DNA of 14,323 nt, from assembly GCA_947445495.1 (NCBI GenBank), contig CANFEI010000005.1, positions 1 through 14,323 on the forward strand, given 5' to 3'. The stretch is from Alcaligenaceae bacterium (GTDB taxonomy: Bacteria > Pseudomonadota > Gammaproteobacteria > Burkholderiales > Burkholderiaceae). Of this stretch, positions 1 through 5,912 are shown piece by piece. A program made the position numbers and the translations under genes. The notes below the pieces were generated by a model. That model saw only the letters and a program-made list of their open reading frames with translations. It searched no databases and was not told the DNA's origin. Within the stretch, counting starts at the first letter, position 1. Each line of letters opens with the position of its first letter.

Positions 1-858
1 GCCATCTTTTGCTGGACCCGCTTGATAGGTTGCACGGTAATCCGCGTGAAATGCATGAGGTGCGTCTGGATAAATCTCAAAGCGCGACGCCGCAGCCGCT
101 TTGTTGTCCTTTGCGGCGGAGAGTGCCTGCTTCATTTGGTCGACCGTATCCAAAGCGATTCCGGTATCCTTTCCACCGTAAAGACCCAGCACGGGGGCTT
201 TTAATTGTGCGGCGAGATCCACCGGGTGGGCGGGGAAGTTTTCACTTTTATCCCCAACCAGTCTTCCGTACCAAGCAACGCCTGCACGCACCTGTGGCAA
301 ATTAGCGCACGCCAACCAGGTCATACGGCCTCCCCAGCAAAACCCTGTCATGCCCACTCGCCCTGTGTCGCCCCCTTTTTCGCTCGCCCATTTTAGCGCG
401 ATCCTAATATCGCCGAGCACCTGTTTATCTGGCGTCTTTGCAATAATTTGCGTCATGATTTCGGTCATTGTTCCCAAGGAGCTTGGGTCTCCCGCTCGGG
501 TAAAGAACTCTGGCGCGATGGCTAAGTATCCTTGCTTCGCGAATCTGCGCGCGACATCAGCGATGTATTCATGCACCCCAAAGATCTCGCTTGCGATGAC
601 GACGATGGGCAGCTTGCCAGCACTTGCCTTGGGTCGCGCGACATACGCGTACAGTTCAGTGTCGCCATCTTTGATAGTCTCTTCACCAGCCGCGATACCA
701 TCAAAGTTTGTTTGAATGACCCGAGCAAAGGTTGGTTCAGCGACCGTCGCAAAGCCTAGGCAAGCAGTCGCAGCTGTCGTATTGCGCAAAAACTCTCGCC
801 GAGAACGACTTCGACGACCCGCCAACGCTTCGACGTCTTTAATATGGTCTGAACGCAT
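1..858 (-). CDS. Tat-exported dienelactone hydrolase family protein, 3' end cut off
   Basis: The minus-strand frame opens with ATG at 856-858 and reads 286 codons to the window edge without a stop; only about ten C-terminal residues are probably missing. An alpha/beta-hydrolase of the dienelactone hydrolase (DLH) family is visible: conserved Glu in ASEIFG (E91), nucleophile Cys in GFCWGGR (C174), Asp in GGKDTG (D231) and His in PHAFH (H268), the usual Cys-Asp-His triad. The N-terminus has a twin-arginine signal (SRREFLRN, RR at 20-21) followed by a hydrophobic stretch, so folded export to the periplasm is expected. Classical DLH opens dienelactone in chloroaromatic degradation, but most members of this broad family have unknown substrates, and nothing here points to aromatic catabolism. 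It is divergent from soxC, whose Tat signal looks similar (ARRGFLRN), so a shared control region is possible. The ribosome binding site (AAAGG, 5 nt before ATG) is modest. Family call secure; substrate unknown. Confidence 0.88.
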   Translation of the reverse strand, partial: MRSDHIKDVEALAGRRSRSRREFLRNTTAATACLGFATVAEPTFARVIQTNFDGIAAGEETIKDGDTELYAYVARPKASAGKLPIVVIASEIFGVHEYIADVARRFAKQGYLAIAPEFFTRAGDPSSLGTMTEIMTQIIAKTPDKQVLGDIRIALKWASEKGGDTGRVGMTGFCWGGRMTWLACANLPQVRAGVAWYGRLVGDKSENFPAHPVDLAAQLKAPVLGLYGGKDTGIALDTVDQMKQALSAAKDNKAAAASRFEIYPDAPHAFHADYRATYQAGPAKDG

Positions 859-902
859 TGGGCCTTTGTTTTGCAAAGTTAGTTTTAGTAATCTGAGGAG
901 TT

Positions 903-914
903 TACCCTAGGGTA
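903..914. promoter_or_regulatory. perfect 12-bp palindrome, candidate operator
   Basis: TACCCTAGGGTA is a perfect inverted repeat with no spacer, lying 45 bp from the DLH start and 120 bp from the soxC start. A 12-bp perfect palindrome in a divergent promoter region is a typical dimeric-regulator site. I cannot match it to a named regulator family, and no regulator gene lies in the window. It has no T-tract and is too short to be a useful terminator. Confidence 0.4.
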
Positions 915-939
915 TGTCTGAATATCTACTTCTTTATTG

Positions 940-965
940 TTATATTACTTTCTTATATTACTTTT
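940..965. repeat. 13-bp tandem direct repeat upstream of soxC
   Basis: TTATATTACTTTC (940-952) is followed directly by TTATATTACTTTT (953-965), 12 of 13 bases identical. The pair sits 25-50 bp upstream of the candidate -10 box of soxC, on nearly the same helical phase steps (13 bp), where an activator or the RNA polymerase alpha subunit could bind. Chance repetition in AT-rich DNA is a real alternative. Confidence 0.45.
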
Positions 966-989
966 ATATCTTTGTTTATAACTAAAAAA

Positions 990-995
990 TATACT
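990..995 (+). promoter_or_regulatory. candidate -10 box of the sox operon promoter
   Basis: TATACT matches the sigma-70 consensus TATAAT at five of six positions and lies 38 bp upstream of the soxC start, leaving a leader of about 30 nt. At 16-18 bp upstream there is no recognisable TTGACA (TATCTT at 967-972 for a 17-bp spacer). A good -10 with a poor -35 fits a promoter that needs an activator, which could use the tandem repeat just upstream. Inferred from sequence only. Confidence 0.35.
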
Positions 996-1023
996 GATGC
1001 TAGCCATGATTTTATCGTTGCGT

Positions 1024-1029
1024 AGGAGG
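1024..1029 (+). promoter_or_regulatory. ribosome binding site that sets the soxC start
   Basis: AGGAGG, a full Shine-Dalgarno core, ends 4 nt before the TTG at 1034. The nearby ATG at 1043 is in another frame and runs at once into a stop (ATG ATT TAA), so this site supports the TTG as the soxC start. Confidence 0.65.
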
Positions 1030-1033
1030 CCTG

Positions 1034-2398
1034 TTGAAAACAAATGATTTAAGGCTAAAACTTGGTCGGCTCAAGCGAGCGCCAGAAAATTTTGTTTCCG
1101 CTGAGTTAGCCACCGAGGTGTCGACCGACGGCGTTACCGAAGCCCGTCGTGGCTTTTTGCGAAACAGCTTTTTGGCAGCCATGGCTGCCGGCGCAAGCAC
1201 TGCATCAACCTTGGCTTTCGCGCAAGGCTCAACAGGCGATCCGACCATCCTTGACAAGCAAGTGTGGCAAACAACGCTCGGCCAACCCGTCGCAGCAAGG
1301 CCCTATGGCGTGCCCTCAAAATACGAAGCCAATCTACAACGCCGCGAGTCACCCGGCCTCACACGCGTGTCTGCTGCCTCTGTCTCGTTTGCACCCCTCC
1401 AGGGCTTATTTGGCATCATCACACCAAACGGACTGCATTTCGAACGGCACCATCAGGGGTGGGTTGACATCGATCCGGTCAAACACCGGCTCATGATCAA
1501 TGGGATGGTCAAACAAGAAATGGTCTTCACGATGGAAGACCTCCTGCGCTTACCCTCGGTATCGCGCATTCACTTTATTGAGTGCGGGGCCAACACGGGT
1601 ATGGAATGGGGTAACGTCGCGGTCCCCACCGTTCAGTACACGCATGGGATGCTCTCTTGCTGTGAATTCACGGGTGTGCCGCTGTCTATCTTGCTAGACA
1701 TGGCTGGTGCCGATACAAAAAAAGGAAAGTACGTTCTCGCCGAAGGCGGCGATGGCTCCGGAATGACGCGTACGATTTCAATGGAAATGGCGCTGGATGA
1801 TGTGCTGGTAGTCTGGGGCATGAACGGCGAAATGCTTCGGCCTGAAAACGGCTATCCCTTGCGCTTGGTGGTGCCTGGCGTGCAGGGTGTGAGCTCAGTC
1901 AAGTGGTTGCGCCGCATTGAAGTCGGCGACATGCCCTATGCCACAAAAGACGAAGCAGTGCATTACATGGACTTGATGCCTGACGGCATGCATCGCCAAT
2001 ACACATCCATTCAAGAGTGCAAATCGGTCATCACCACGCCATCGGGTGGGCAACAGCTGCTCGAAACGGGGTTCTACAACATTAGCGGGATGGCGTGGTC
2101 CGGCCGCGGCAAAGTCAAGCGGGTTGATGTGTCGGTTGACGGTGGACGCAACTGGCGCGAAGCGCGCATGGAAACTCCCGTATTAACCAAGGCCATTACG
2201 CGCTTCAACATCGATTGGGTGTGGGACGGAAAGCCTGCGATCTTACAGTCTCGTGTTACCGATGAAACCGGCCATGTTCAGCCTTCTTACAGAATGTTGC
2301 GCGAAGTTCGCGGCACACGCTCGATCTATCACAACAACGCGATTCAATCCTGGAAAGTAGACACCAATGGGGAGGTCAGCAATGTACAAGTTGGCTAA
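1034..2398 (+). CDS. soxC: SoxC, sulfane dehydrogenase molybdenum subunit
   Basis: SoxC is the molybdopterin subunit of SoxCD, which oxidises the SoxY-bound sulfane sulfur in the periplasm with six electrons passed to cytochrome. The protein has 454 residues. A Tat signal (ARRGFLRN, RR at 38-39) and hydrophobic stretch precede a likely cleavage near AFAQ (about 61-64), as expected for a protein exported with its cofactor. The sulfite-oxidase-type fold is recognised from the block FIECGANTG, whose Cys184 is the expected Mo ligand, and from LRLVVPGVQGVSSVKWLRRIEV, the conserved core of this family, followed by the C-terminal dimerisation domain with GMAWSGRGKVKRVDVSVDGG. Start: TTG with a strong AGGAGG 4 nt upstream; the N-region before the RR pair is long (37 residues). 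It heads the operon and overlaps soxD by 17 nt. Plain sulfite dehydrogenase (SorA) is excluded by the adjacent soxD and the other sox genes. Confidence 0.95.
   Translation: MKTNDLRLKLGRLKRAPENFVSAELATEVSTDGVTEARRGFLRNSFLAAMAAGASTASTLAFAQGSTGDPTILDKQVWQTTLGQPVAARPYGVPSKYEANLQRRESPGLTRVSAASVSFAPLQGLFGIITPNGLHFERHHQGWVDIDPVKHRLMINGMVKQEMVFTMEDLLRLPSVSRIHFIECGANTGMEWGNVAVPTVQYTHGMLSCCEFTGVPLSILLDMAGADTKKGKYVLAEGGDGSGMTRTISMEMALDDVLVVWGMNGEMLRPENGYPLRLVVPGVQGVSSVKWLRRIEVGDMPYATKDEAVHYMDLMPDGMHRQYTSIQECKSVITTPSGGQQLLETGFYNISGMAWSGRGKVKRVDVSVDGGRNWREARMETPVLTKAITRFNIDWVWDGKPAILQSRVTDETGHVQPSYRMLREVRGTRSIYHNNAIQSWKVDTNGEVSNVQVG
2369..2375 (+). promoter_or_regulatory. ribosome binding site that sets the soxD start
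   Basis: GGGGAGG inside the last codons of soxC ends 6 nt before the ATG at 2382. An in-frame ATG at 2367 overlaps this site and lacks a ribosome site of its own. The 2382 start also gives a clean Sec signal peptide (MYKLAKTLTG...), so 2382 is preferred. Confidence 0.7.
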
Positions 2399-3476
2399 AA
2401 CTCTAACTGGCATCGTCGCACTCACCTTACTGGGTGGCTTAGCCAACGCACAAGACACAAAAAAATTTCCCGGGATCGGCCGTGCTGCCACGCCCGCAGA
2501 AGTCGCCGCGTGGGATATTGATGTGCGCCCAGACTTCAAGGGTCTGCCCAAGGGGTCAGGGACCGCGGAGCAGGGGCAAGAGCTCTGGGAAGCCAAGTGT
2601 GCAAGCTGTCATGGTGTGTTTGGCGAGTCAAACGAGGTGTTTACCCCGATCGTAGGTGGCACGACCGCAAAAGACATCAAGACGGGTCGCGTCGCCTCGC
2701 TCACTGATCCGACCCAACCACAGCGTTCAACGCTGATGCGCCTCTCCACCCTGTCGACTCTATACGACTACGTCTACCGCGCCATGCCGTGGAATGCACC
2801 GCGCACGCTGTCGGCTGACGAAACGTATGCGCTCGTGGCGTACATGCTCTCGCTTGCTGAGATTGTCCCAGAGGACTTCACCCTCAGTCACGAGAACGTC
2901 CGGGAAATACAAGCCTTGTTGCCCAACCGAAACGGCACAACAACAGAGCACGGCATGTGGACCGTGTCCGGCAAACCAGATGTACAGGGCAATCCTTGCA
3001 TGACAAACTGCCCAACCGACGGGAAGATCACCTCTCTTTTGCCGGATTTCGCACGCAATGCGCACGAAAACATTACCGAGCAAAACCGTATGTTTGGACC
3101 TTTCAGGGGTGCAGATACCACTAAGCCAGCGCTTAAAAAACTTCCAGGTGCTGGGTTTGTCGCGCCAGTAGCCGCCACAAGCGCCACGGCTACCGCCGCA
3201 GCGACGGTGGCCTCTGGGGCGAATGCAGCGACACTGCAAACCCTTTTCCAAAAGCATAACTGTACGGCGTGTCACGCGCCGGCCGCTAAAGGGGTGGGCC
3301 CGTCCATCGCTGAAATCGCAAAAAAGTACAAAGATCAGGATGTCGTTGCTAAACTAGCAACAAAGGTCAAAGTAGGAGGAGCTGGCGTATGGGGCGCAAT
3401 CCCCATGCCACCACATACCCAAATGTCAGATGCCGACATCACGAATTTGGTGAAATGGATGCTGGTGGGCTCTTAA
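2382..3476 (+). CDS. soxD: SoxD, dihaem c-type cytochrome subunit of sulfane dehydrogenase
   Basis: SoxD is the electron-accepting cytochrome partner of SoxC. The 364-residue protein starts with a Sec signal (MYKLAKTLTGIVALTLLGG, cleavage near LANA-Q). The first haem site CASCHG is C73-C76-H77, and the second, CTACHA, is C294-C297-H298. The second cytochrome domain ends with the usual MPPH axial-Met region and ADITNLVKWML helix, as in small class I cytochromes c. Between the domains lies a Cys pair CMTNC, seen in SoxD proteins, then an Ala/Thr-rich low-complexity linker at about 260-285. The start overlaps soxC by 17 nt, which suggests translational coupling and balanced production of the two subunits. 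Two haems agree with SoxD of complete Sox systems, which favours full oxidation of thiosulfate to sulfate. Confidence 0.94.
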   Translation: MYKLAKTLTGIVALTLLGGLANAQDTKKFPGIGRAATPAEVAAWDIDVRPDFKGLPKGSGTAEQGQELWEAKCASCHGVFGESNEVFTPIVGGTTAKDIKTGRVASLTDPTQPQRSTLMRLSTLSTLYDYVYRAMPWNAPRTLSADETYALVAYMLSLAEIVPEDFTLSHENVREIQALLPNRNGTTTEHGMWTVSGKPDVQGNPCMTNCPTDGKITSLLPDFARNAHENITEQNRMFGPFRGADTTKPALKKLPGAGFVAPVAATSATATAAATVASGANAATLQTLFQKHNCTACHAPAAKGVGPSIAEIAKKYKDQDVVAKLATKVKVGGAGVWGAIPMPPHTQMSDADITNLVKWMLVGS

Positions 3477-3540
3477 GCGTCGGCATTAATCCGTATAAAC
3501 GAATTCAATAATCAAACATTTATCTAGCAAGGGAACTCTC

Positions 3541-3993
3541 ATGAACGTACAACGTCGCAGGCTTCTGCAAATGTCAGCAATAGTGGGGCTCATGGCCAGC
3601 GCTGGCCTGATGACACAGGCAGAAGCTGCCGCCTGGAACAAGGCCGCCTTCGAAGCTAAGTCAGTCGATGATGTGGCCAAACTTTTAGGTGGCGCGACGC
3701 CCACTCCGTCGGATGCCATCACATTGCGCGCACCTGACATCGCCGAAAACGGCGCCGTCGTGCCGGTTGGTGTTGAAACCAGCTTAAAAGCAACAGAGCT
3801 CGCCATTTTGGTAGAGAAAAATCCAAGTGCTCTCGCTGCGATGTTCGTCATTCCCGCTGGCGCAGAAGCATTCGCCTCGACCCGCGTAAAAATGGGACAA
3901 ACGTCAAATGTCTTTGCCCTCGCGAAAGTCGACGGCAAGTGGCTGATGGCCTCTAAAGAAGTCAAAGTAACGCTCGGTGGCTGTGGCGGCTAA
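3541..3993 (+). CDS. soxY: SoxY, sulfur-carrier protein with GGCGG arm
   Basis: SoxY carries all sulfur intermediates of the pathway covalently on a C-terminal cysteine. The 150-residue protein ends exactly in VKVTLGGCGG, the diagnostic SoxY swinging arm, so the carrier residue is Cys148. The N-terminus has consecutive arginines and a hydrophobic segment (MNVQRRRLLQMSAIVGLMASAGLM, cleavage near AEAAA), a Tat-type signal expected for SoxY, with SoxZ (no signal) co-exported as a complex. The ribosome site AAGGGA lies 6 nt before ATG. It follows soxD after 64 nt with no terminator visible, so one transcript is likely. Cys148 is the only cysteine in the mature chain, as expected for a carrier that must avoid internal disulfides. 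Confidence 0.96.
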   Translation: MNVQRRRLLQMSAIVGLMASAGLMTQAEAAAWNKAAFEAKSVDDVAKLLGGATPTPSDAITLRAPDIAENGAVVPVGVETSLKATELAILVEKNPSALAAMFVIPAGAEAFASTRVKMGQTSNVFALAKVDGKWLMASKEVKVTLGGCGG

Positions 3994-4050
3994 TCGCGCT
4001 CAGAACGCAACGTACAAAACAAACATAGAACATAGCAAAGAGAGAAAATC

Positions 4051-4365
4051 ATGGCAGATCCAATGCGCATTCGTGCAACTGAGAAAGATGGTGTGGTGGA
4101 TGTACGCGTGCTGATGAAGCACGACATGGAAACGGGTCAACGCAAGGATGCTGCGGGCGCGTCCATTCCCGCTTGGTTCATTTCAACGCTCGAGGCAAAA
4201 GTTGGCGACAAATTAGTTTACGCAGCCCAGTTGGGGCCTGCGGTATCCAAGGATCCCTACCTGCAATTCAAATTGAAAGGCAGTGCAAAAAAAGGTGACA
4301 CAATTGCTGTAACGTGGGTCGACAATAAAAACGAAACCCGCACTGACAAAACAGAAATCAAATAA
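4051..4365 (+). CDS. soxZ: SoxZ, SoxY partner protein
   Basis: SoxZ is the immunoglobulin-like partner that forms the SoxYZ heterodimer and helps present SoxY to SoxXA, SoxB and SoxCD. The protein has 104 residues, the usual length. It begins MADPMRIRATEKDGVVDVRVLMKH and carries the family pattern HDMETGQRKD...IPAWFI, then DPYLQFKLKG and the C-terminal strand TIAVTWVDNKNE. It has no cysteine and no signal peptide, in line with piggy-back export on SoxY. The AG-rich ribosome site AAAGAGAGA ends 5 nt before ATG. It sits 57 nt after soxY and 59 nt before soxA on the same strand. Confidence 0.95.
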   Translation: MADPMRIRATEKDGVVDVRVLMKHDMETGQRKDAAGASIPAWFISTLEAKVGDKLVYAAQLGPAVSKDPYLQFKLKGSAKKGDTIAVTWVDNKNETRTDKTEIK

Positions 4366-4381
4366 TTTTGTTGTGCCGATA

Positions 4382-4406
4382 GAACCGAGTCGCAATGTTG
4401 CGGTTC
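4382..4406 (+). repeat. inverted repeat in the soxZ-soxA spacer
   Basis: GAACCG (4382-4387) pairs with CGGTTC (4401-4406) around a 13-nt loop that itself holds CGCAA and TTGCG. It has no following T-tract, so it is not an intrinsic terminator. It could stabilise a processed mRNA end between soxZ and soxA, or be chance. Confidence 0.25.
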
Positions 4407-4424
4407 GCAAGAGTGGAGACAACC

Positions 4425-5225
4425 ATGAAACACTTTTTATTGGCTGGGCTGACAGCGATGTCGCTCGGCTCATCTTCTATTGCTCTGGCACAATCGGCAT
4501 CGGATCAGCTTGCGGAATACCGCAAAATGCTTGCCGAGGGCAATCCCGCCGAACTATACGAAGCCGCGGGCGAGGAACTCTGGGCGAAACCAGCTGGCCC
4601 GAAGAGCGCCTCTCTTGAGAAATGCGATCTCGGACTAGGCCCTGGCGTTGTCCACGGCGCCTCAGCACAATTACCGCGCTACTTTGCAGACACCAATCGC
4701 GTCCAAGACCTCGAGTCACGCCTGATGACCTGCATGACCACCCTGCAAGGTATTCCTGAAGCCGAGATGGTCAATGGGACCTTTGGCAAGGGCGCTCGCA
4801 AAAATATCGAAGCGATTGTTGCCTATGTCGTCACACACTCGAAGGGCATGAAAATCAACGTACCTGTCAACCATGCCAAAGAAAAAGAAATGCTCGCTCT
4901 CGGCGAAAAAATCTTTTATCTGCAAGGCGGGACGATGGACTTTTCTTGCGCCTCTTGTCACGCGGTCGACAACAAACGTATTCGTATGCAGGACTTGCCA
5001 AACCTGACTGTGCAAAAGGGCGCAGAAGAAGGCTGGGGTAACTGGCCTGCTTATCGCGTGTCAAGCGGTACGTTTTGGACCATGCAGCAACGCCTGAACG
5101 ACTGCTACCGCCAACAGCGTATGCCTTTCCCGATTTATGGCTCAGACGTCACGATCGCTTTATCAGTCTTTATGGCTAACAAGGCAAACGGTGGTACGGT
5201 GCAAACGCCCGGCCTCAAGCGCTAA
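4425..5225 (+). CDS. soxA: SoxA, c-type cytochrome subunit of the SoxXA complex (single-haem type)
   Basis: SoxA, with SoxX, oxidatively couples thiosulfate to the SoxY cysteine. The chosen ATG at 4425 has TGGAGA 5 nt upstream and gives a clean Sec signal (MKHFLLAGLTAMSLGSSSIALA-Q); an upstream in-frame ATG at 4395 lacks these. The protein has 266 residues. Only one CXXCH is present (CASCH, C175-C178-H179). The N-terminal domain keeps Cys67 (EKCDLGLGPGVVHGA) and Cys103 (RLMTCM) without a haem motif, the pattern of single-haem SoxA, where the pair likely forms a disulfide. Cys227 in LNDCYRQQRMP is the expected persulfide-modified haem ligand at the active site. It is followed by soxX after 16 nt. 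Known dihaem SoxA proteins differ in the N-terminal domain. Confidence 0.94.
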   Translation: MKHFLLAGLTAMSLGSSSIALAQSASDQLAEYRKMLAEGNPAELYEAAGEELWAKPAGPKSASLEKCDLGLGPGVVHGASAQLPRYFADTNRVQDLESRLMTCMTTLQGIPEAEMVNGTFGKGARKNIEAIVAYVVTHSKGMKINVPVNHAKEKEMLALGEKIFYLQGGTMDFSCASCHAVDNKRIRMQDLPNLTVQKGAEEGWGNWPAYRVSSGTFWTMQQRLNDCYRQQRMPFPIYGSDVTIALSVFMANKANGGTVQTPGLKR

Positions 5226-5241
5226 CTCCAGGGAGACACAC

Positions 5242-5874
5242 ATGAATAAAACACTAATCAAACTGGTCGCAGGCACAAGTTTAGCGCTTGGTGGCATTGT
5301 CCTAAGCAACGTCGCCCTCGCACAGAAAGCTGACCCCGCCGTGCAGGCCGTGATGGACCGTAGCTTCCGTGAACAAGGTATCGCCAAACTAGATCGCATC
5401 CAGCTAGACGAGTTCCAAGCGCTCTGCTCCGATGAGAAGTTCCGCGATAGCCCCGAGGGGAAAAAGAAAGCCGAAGCATTACAGACAGCTGCTCTAGCCG
5501 CCATCAAGCCTCCGTCAGATGGAAAGTATCTGGGCAGCTGGGCTGAGGGCGAAAAAATCGCTCAAAGCGGCCGAGGCTCAACCTGGACTGACAATGTAAA
5601 AACCGTAAACGGTGGGGGCTGTTACAACTGCCATCAGATTTCAAAACAAGAAATCTCTCACGGCACAATCGGTCCGTCGTTATTGGCCTATGGAAAAACG
5701 CGCGGCAATAGCGATGTCATCCTGACCTACACCTGGAACCGCATCAGCAACTCCAAAGCCTATAACGCGTGCAGCAATATGCCACGCATGCAGCACTTTA
5801 ACTTGCTCACCGAACAGCAAATTAAAGACGTCATGGCCTTGCTGCTTGACCCTGCATCGCCTGTAAATAAATAA
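5242..5874 (+). CDS. soxX: SoxX, monohaem c-type cytochrome subunit of the SoxXA complex
   Basis: SoxX takes the electrons released when SoxA joins thiosulfate to SoxY. The ATG at 5242 has AGGGAGAC 5 nt upstream and starts a Sec signal (MNKTLIKLVAGTSLALGGIVLSNVALA-Q). The 210-residue protein has one haem site, CYNCH (C127-C130-H131), and a likely axial Met in NMPRM (M180; M183 is the alternative), followed by a closing helix LLTEQQIKDVMALLLD. It carries a substantial helical region (about 30-105) before the haem domain, so it belongs to the longer SoxX type, which usually accompanies single-haem SoxA, as here. Extra cysteines at LCSDE and NACSNMP may pair. The gene lies 16 nt after soxA and 38 nt before soxB. 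Confidence 0.94.
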   Translation: MNKTLIKLVAGTSLALGGIVLSNVALAQKADPAVQAVMDRSFREQGIAKLDRIQLDEFQALCSDEKFRDSPEGKKKAEALQTAALAAIKPPSDGKYLGSWAEGEKIAQSGRGSTWTDNVKTVNGGGCYNCHQISKQEISHGTIGPSLLAYGKTRGNSDVILTYTWNRISNSKAYNACSNMPRMQHFNLLTEQQIKDVMALLLDPASPVNK

Positions 5875-5912
5875 AGTCGTCGAATCGCGCTATACGCTGC
5901 AAGGAAGTTGAA

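Larger units (their letters stand above)
859..1033. other. AT-rich divergent control region between the DLH gene and soxC
   Basis: This 175-bp spacer separates two divergently read genes, so it must carry promoters for both. It is strikingly AT-rich between about 915 and 1000 compared with the flanking coding DNA. It contains a perfect palindrome (903-914), a 13-bp tandem repeat (940-965) and a good -10 hexamer for the plus strand (990-995), each listed separately. No open frame or RNA gene was recognised in it. Confidence 0.7.

Noticed and set aside
2367..2381. upstream in-frame ATG as soxD start
   Set aside because: It overlaps the GGGGAGG ribosome site and has none of its own; starting at 2382 gives a normal signal peptide.
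2760..3275. 171-codon open frame antisense to soxD
   Set aside because: Cys/Arg-rich translation with no recognisable domain; it mirrors the firmly supported soxD frame.
3486..3965. 159-codon open frame antisense to soxY
   Set aside because: It covers the soxY gene almost exactly and looks like codon-bias shadowing; soxY ends in the diagnostic GGCGG.
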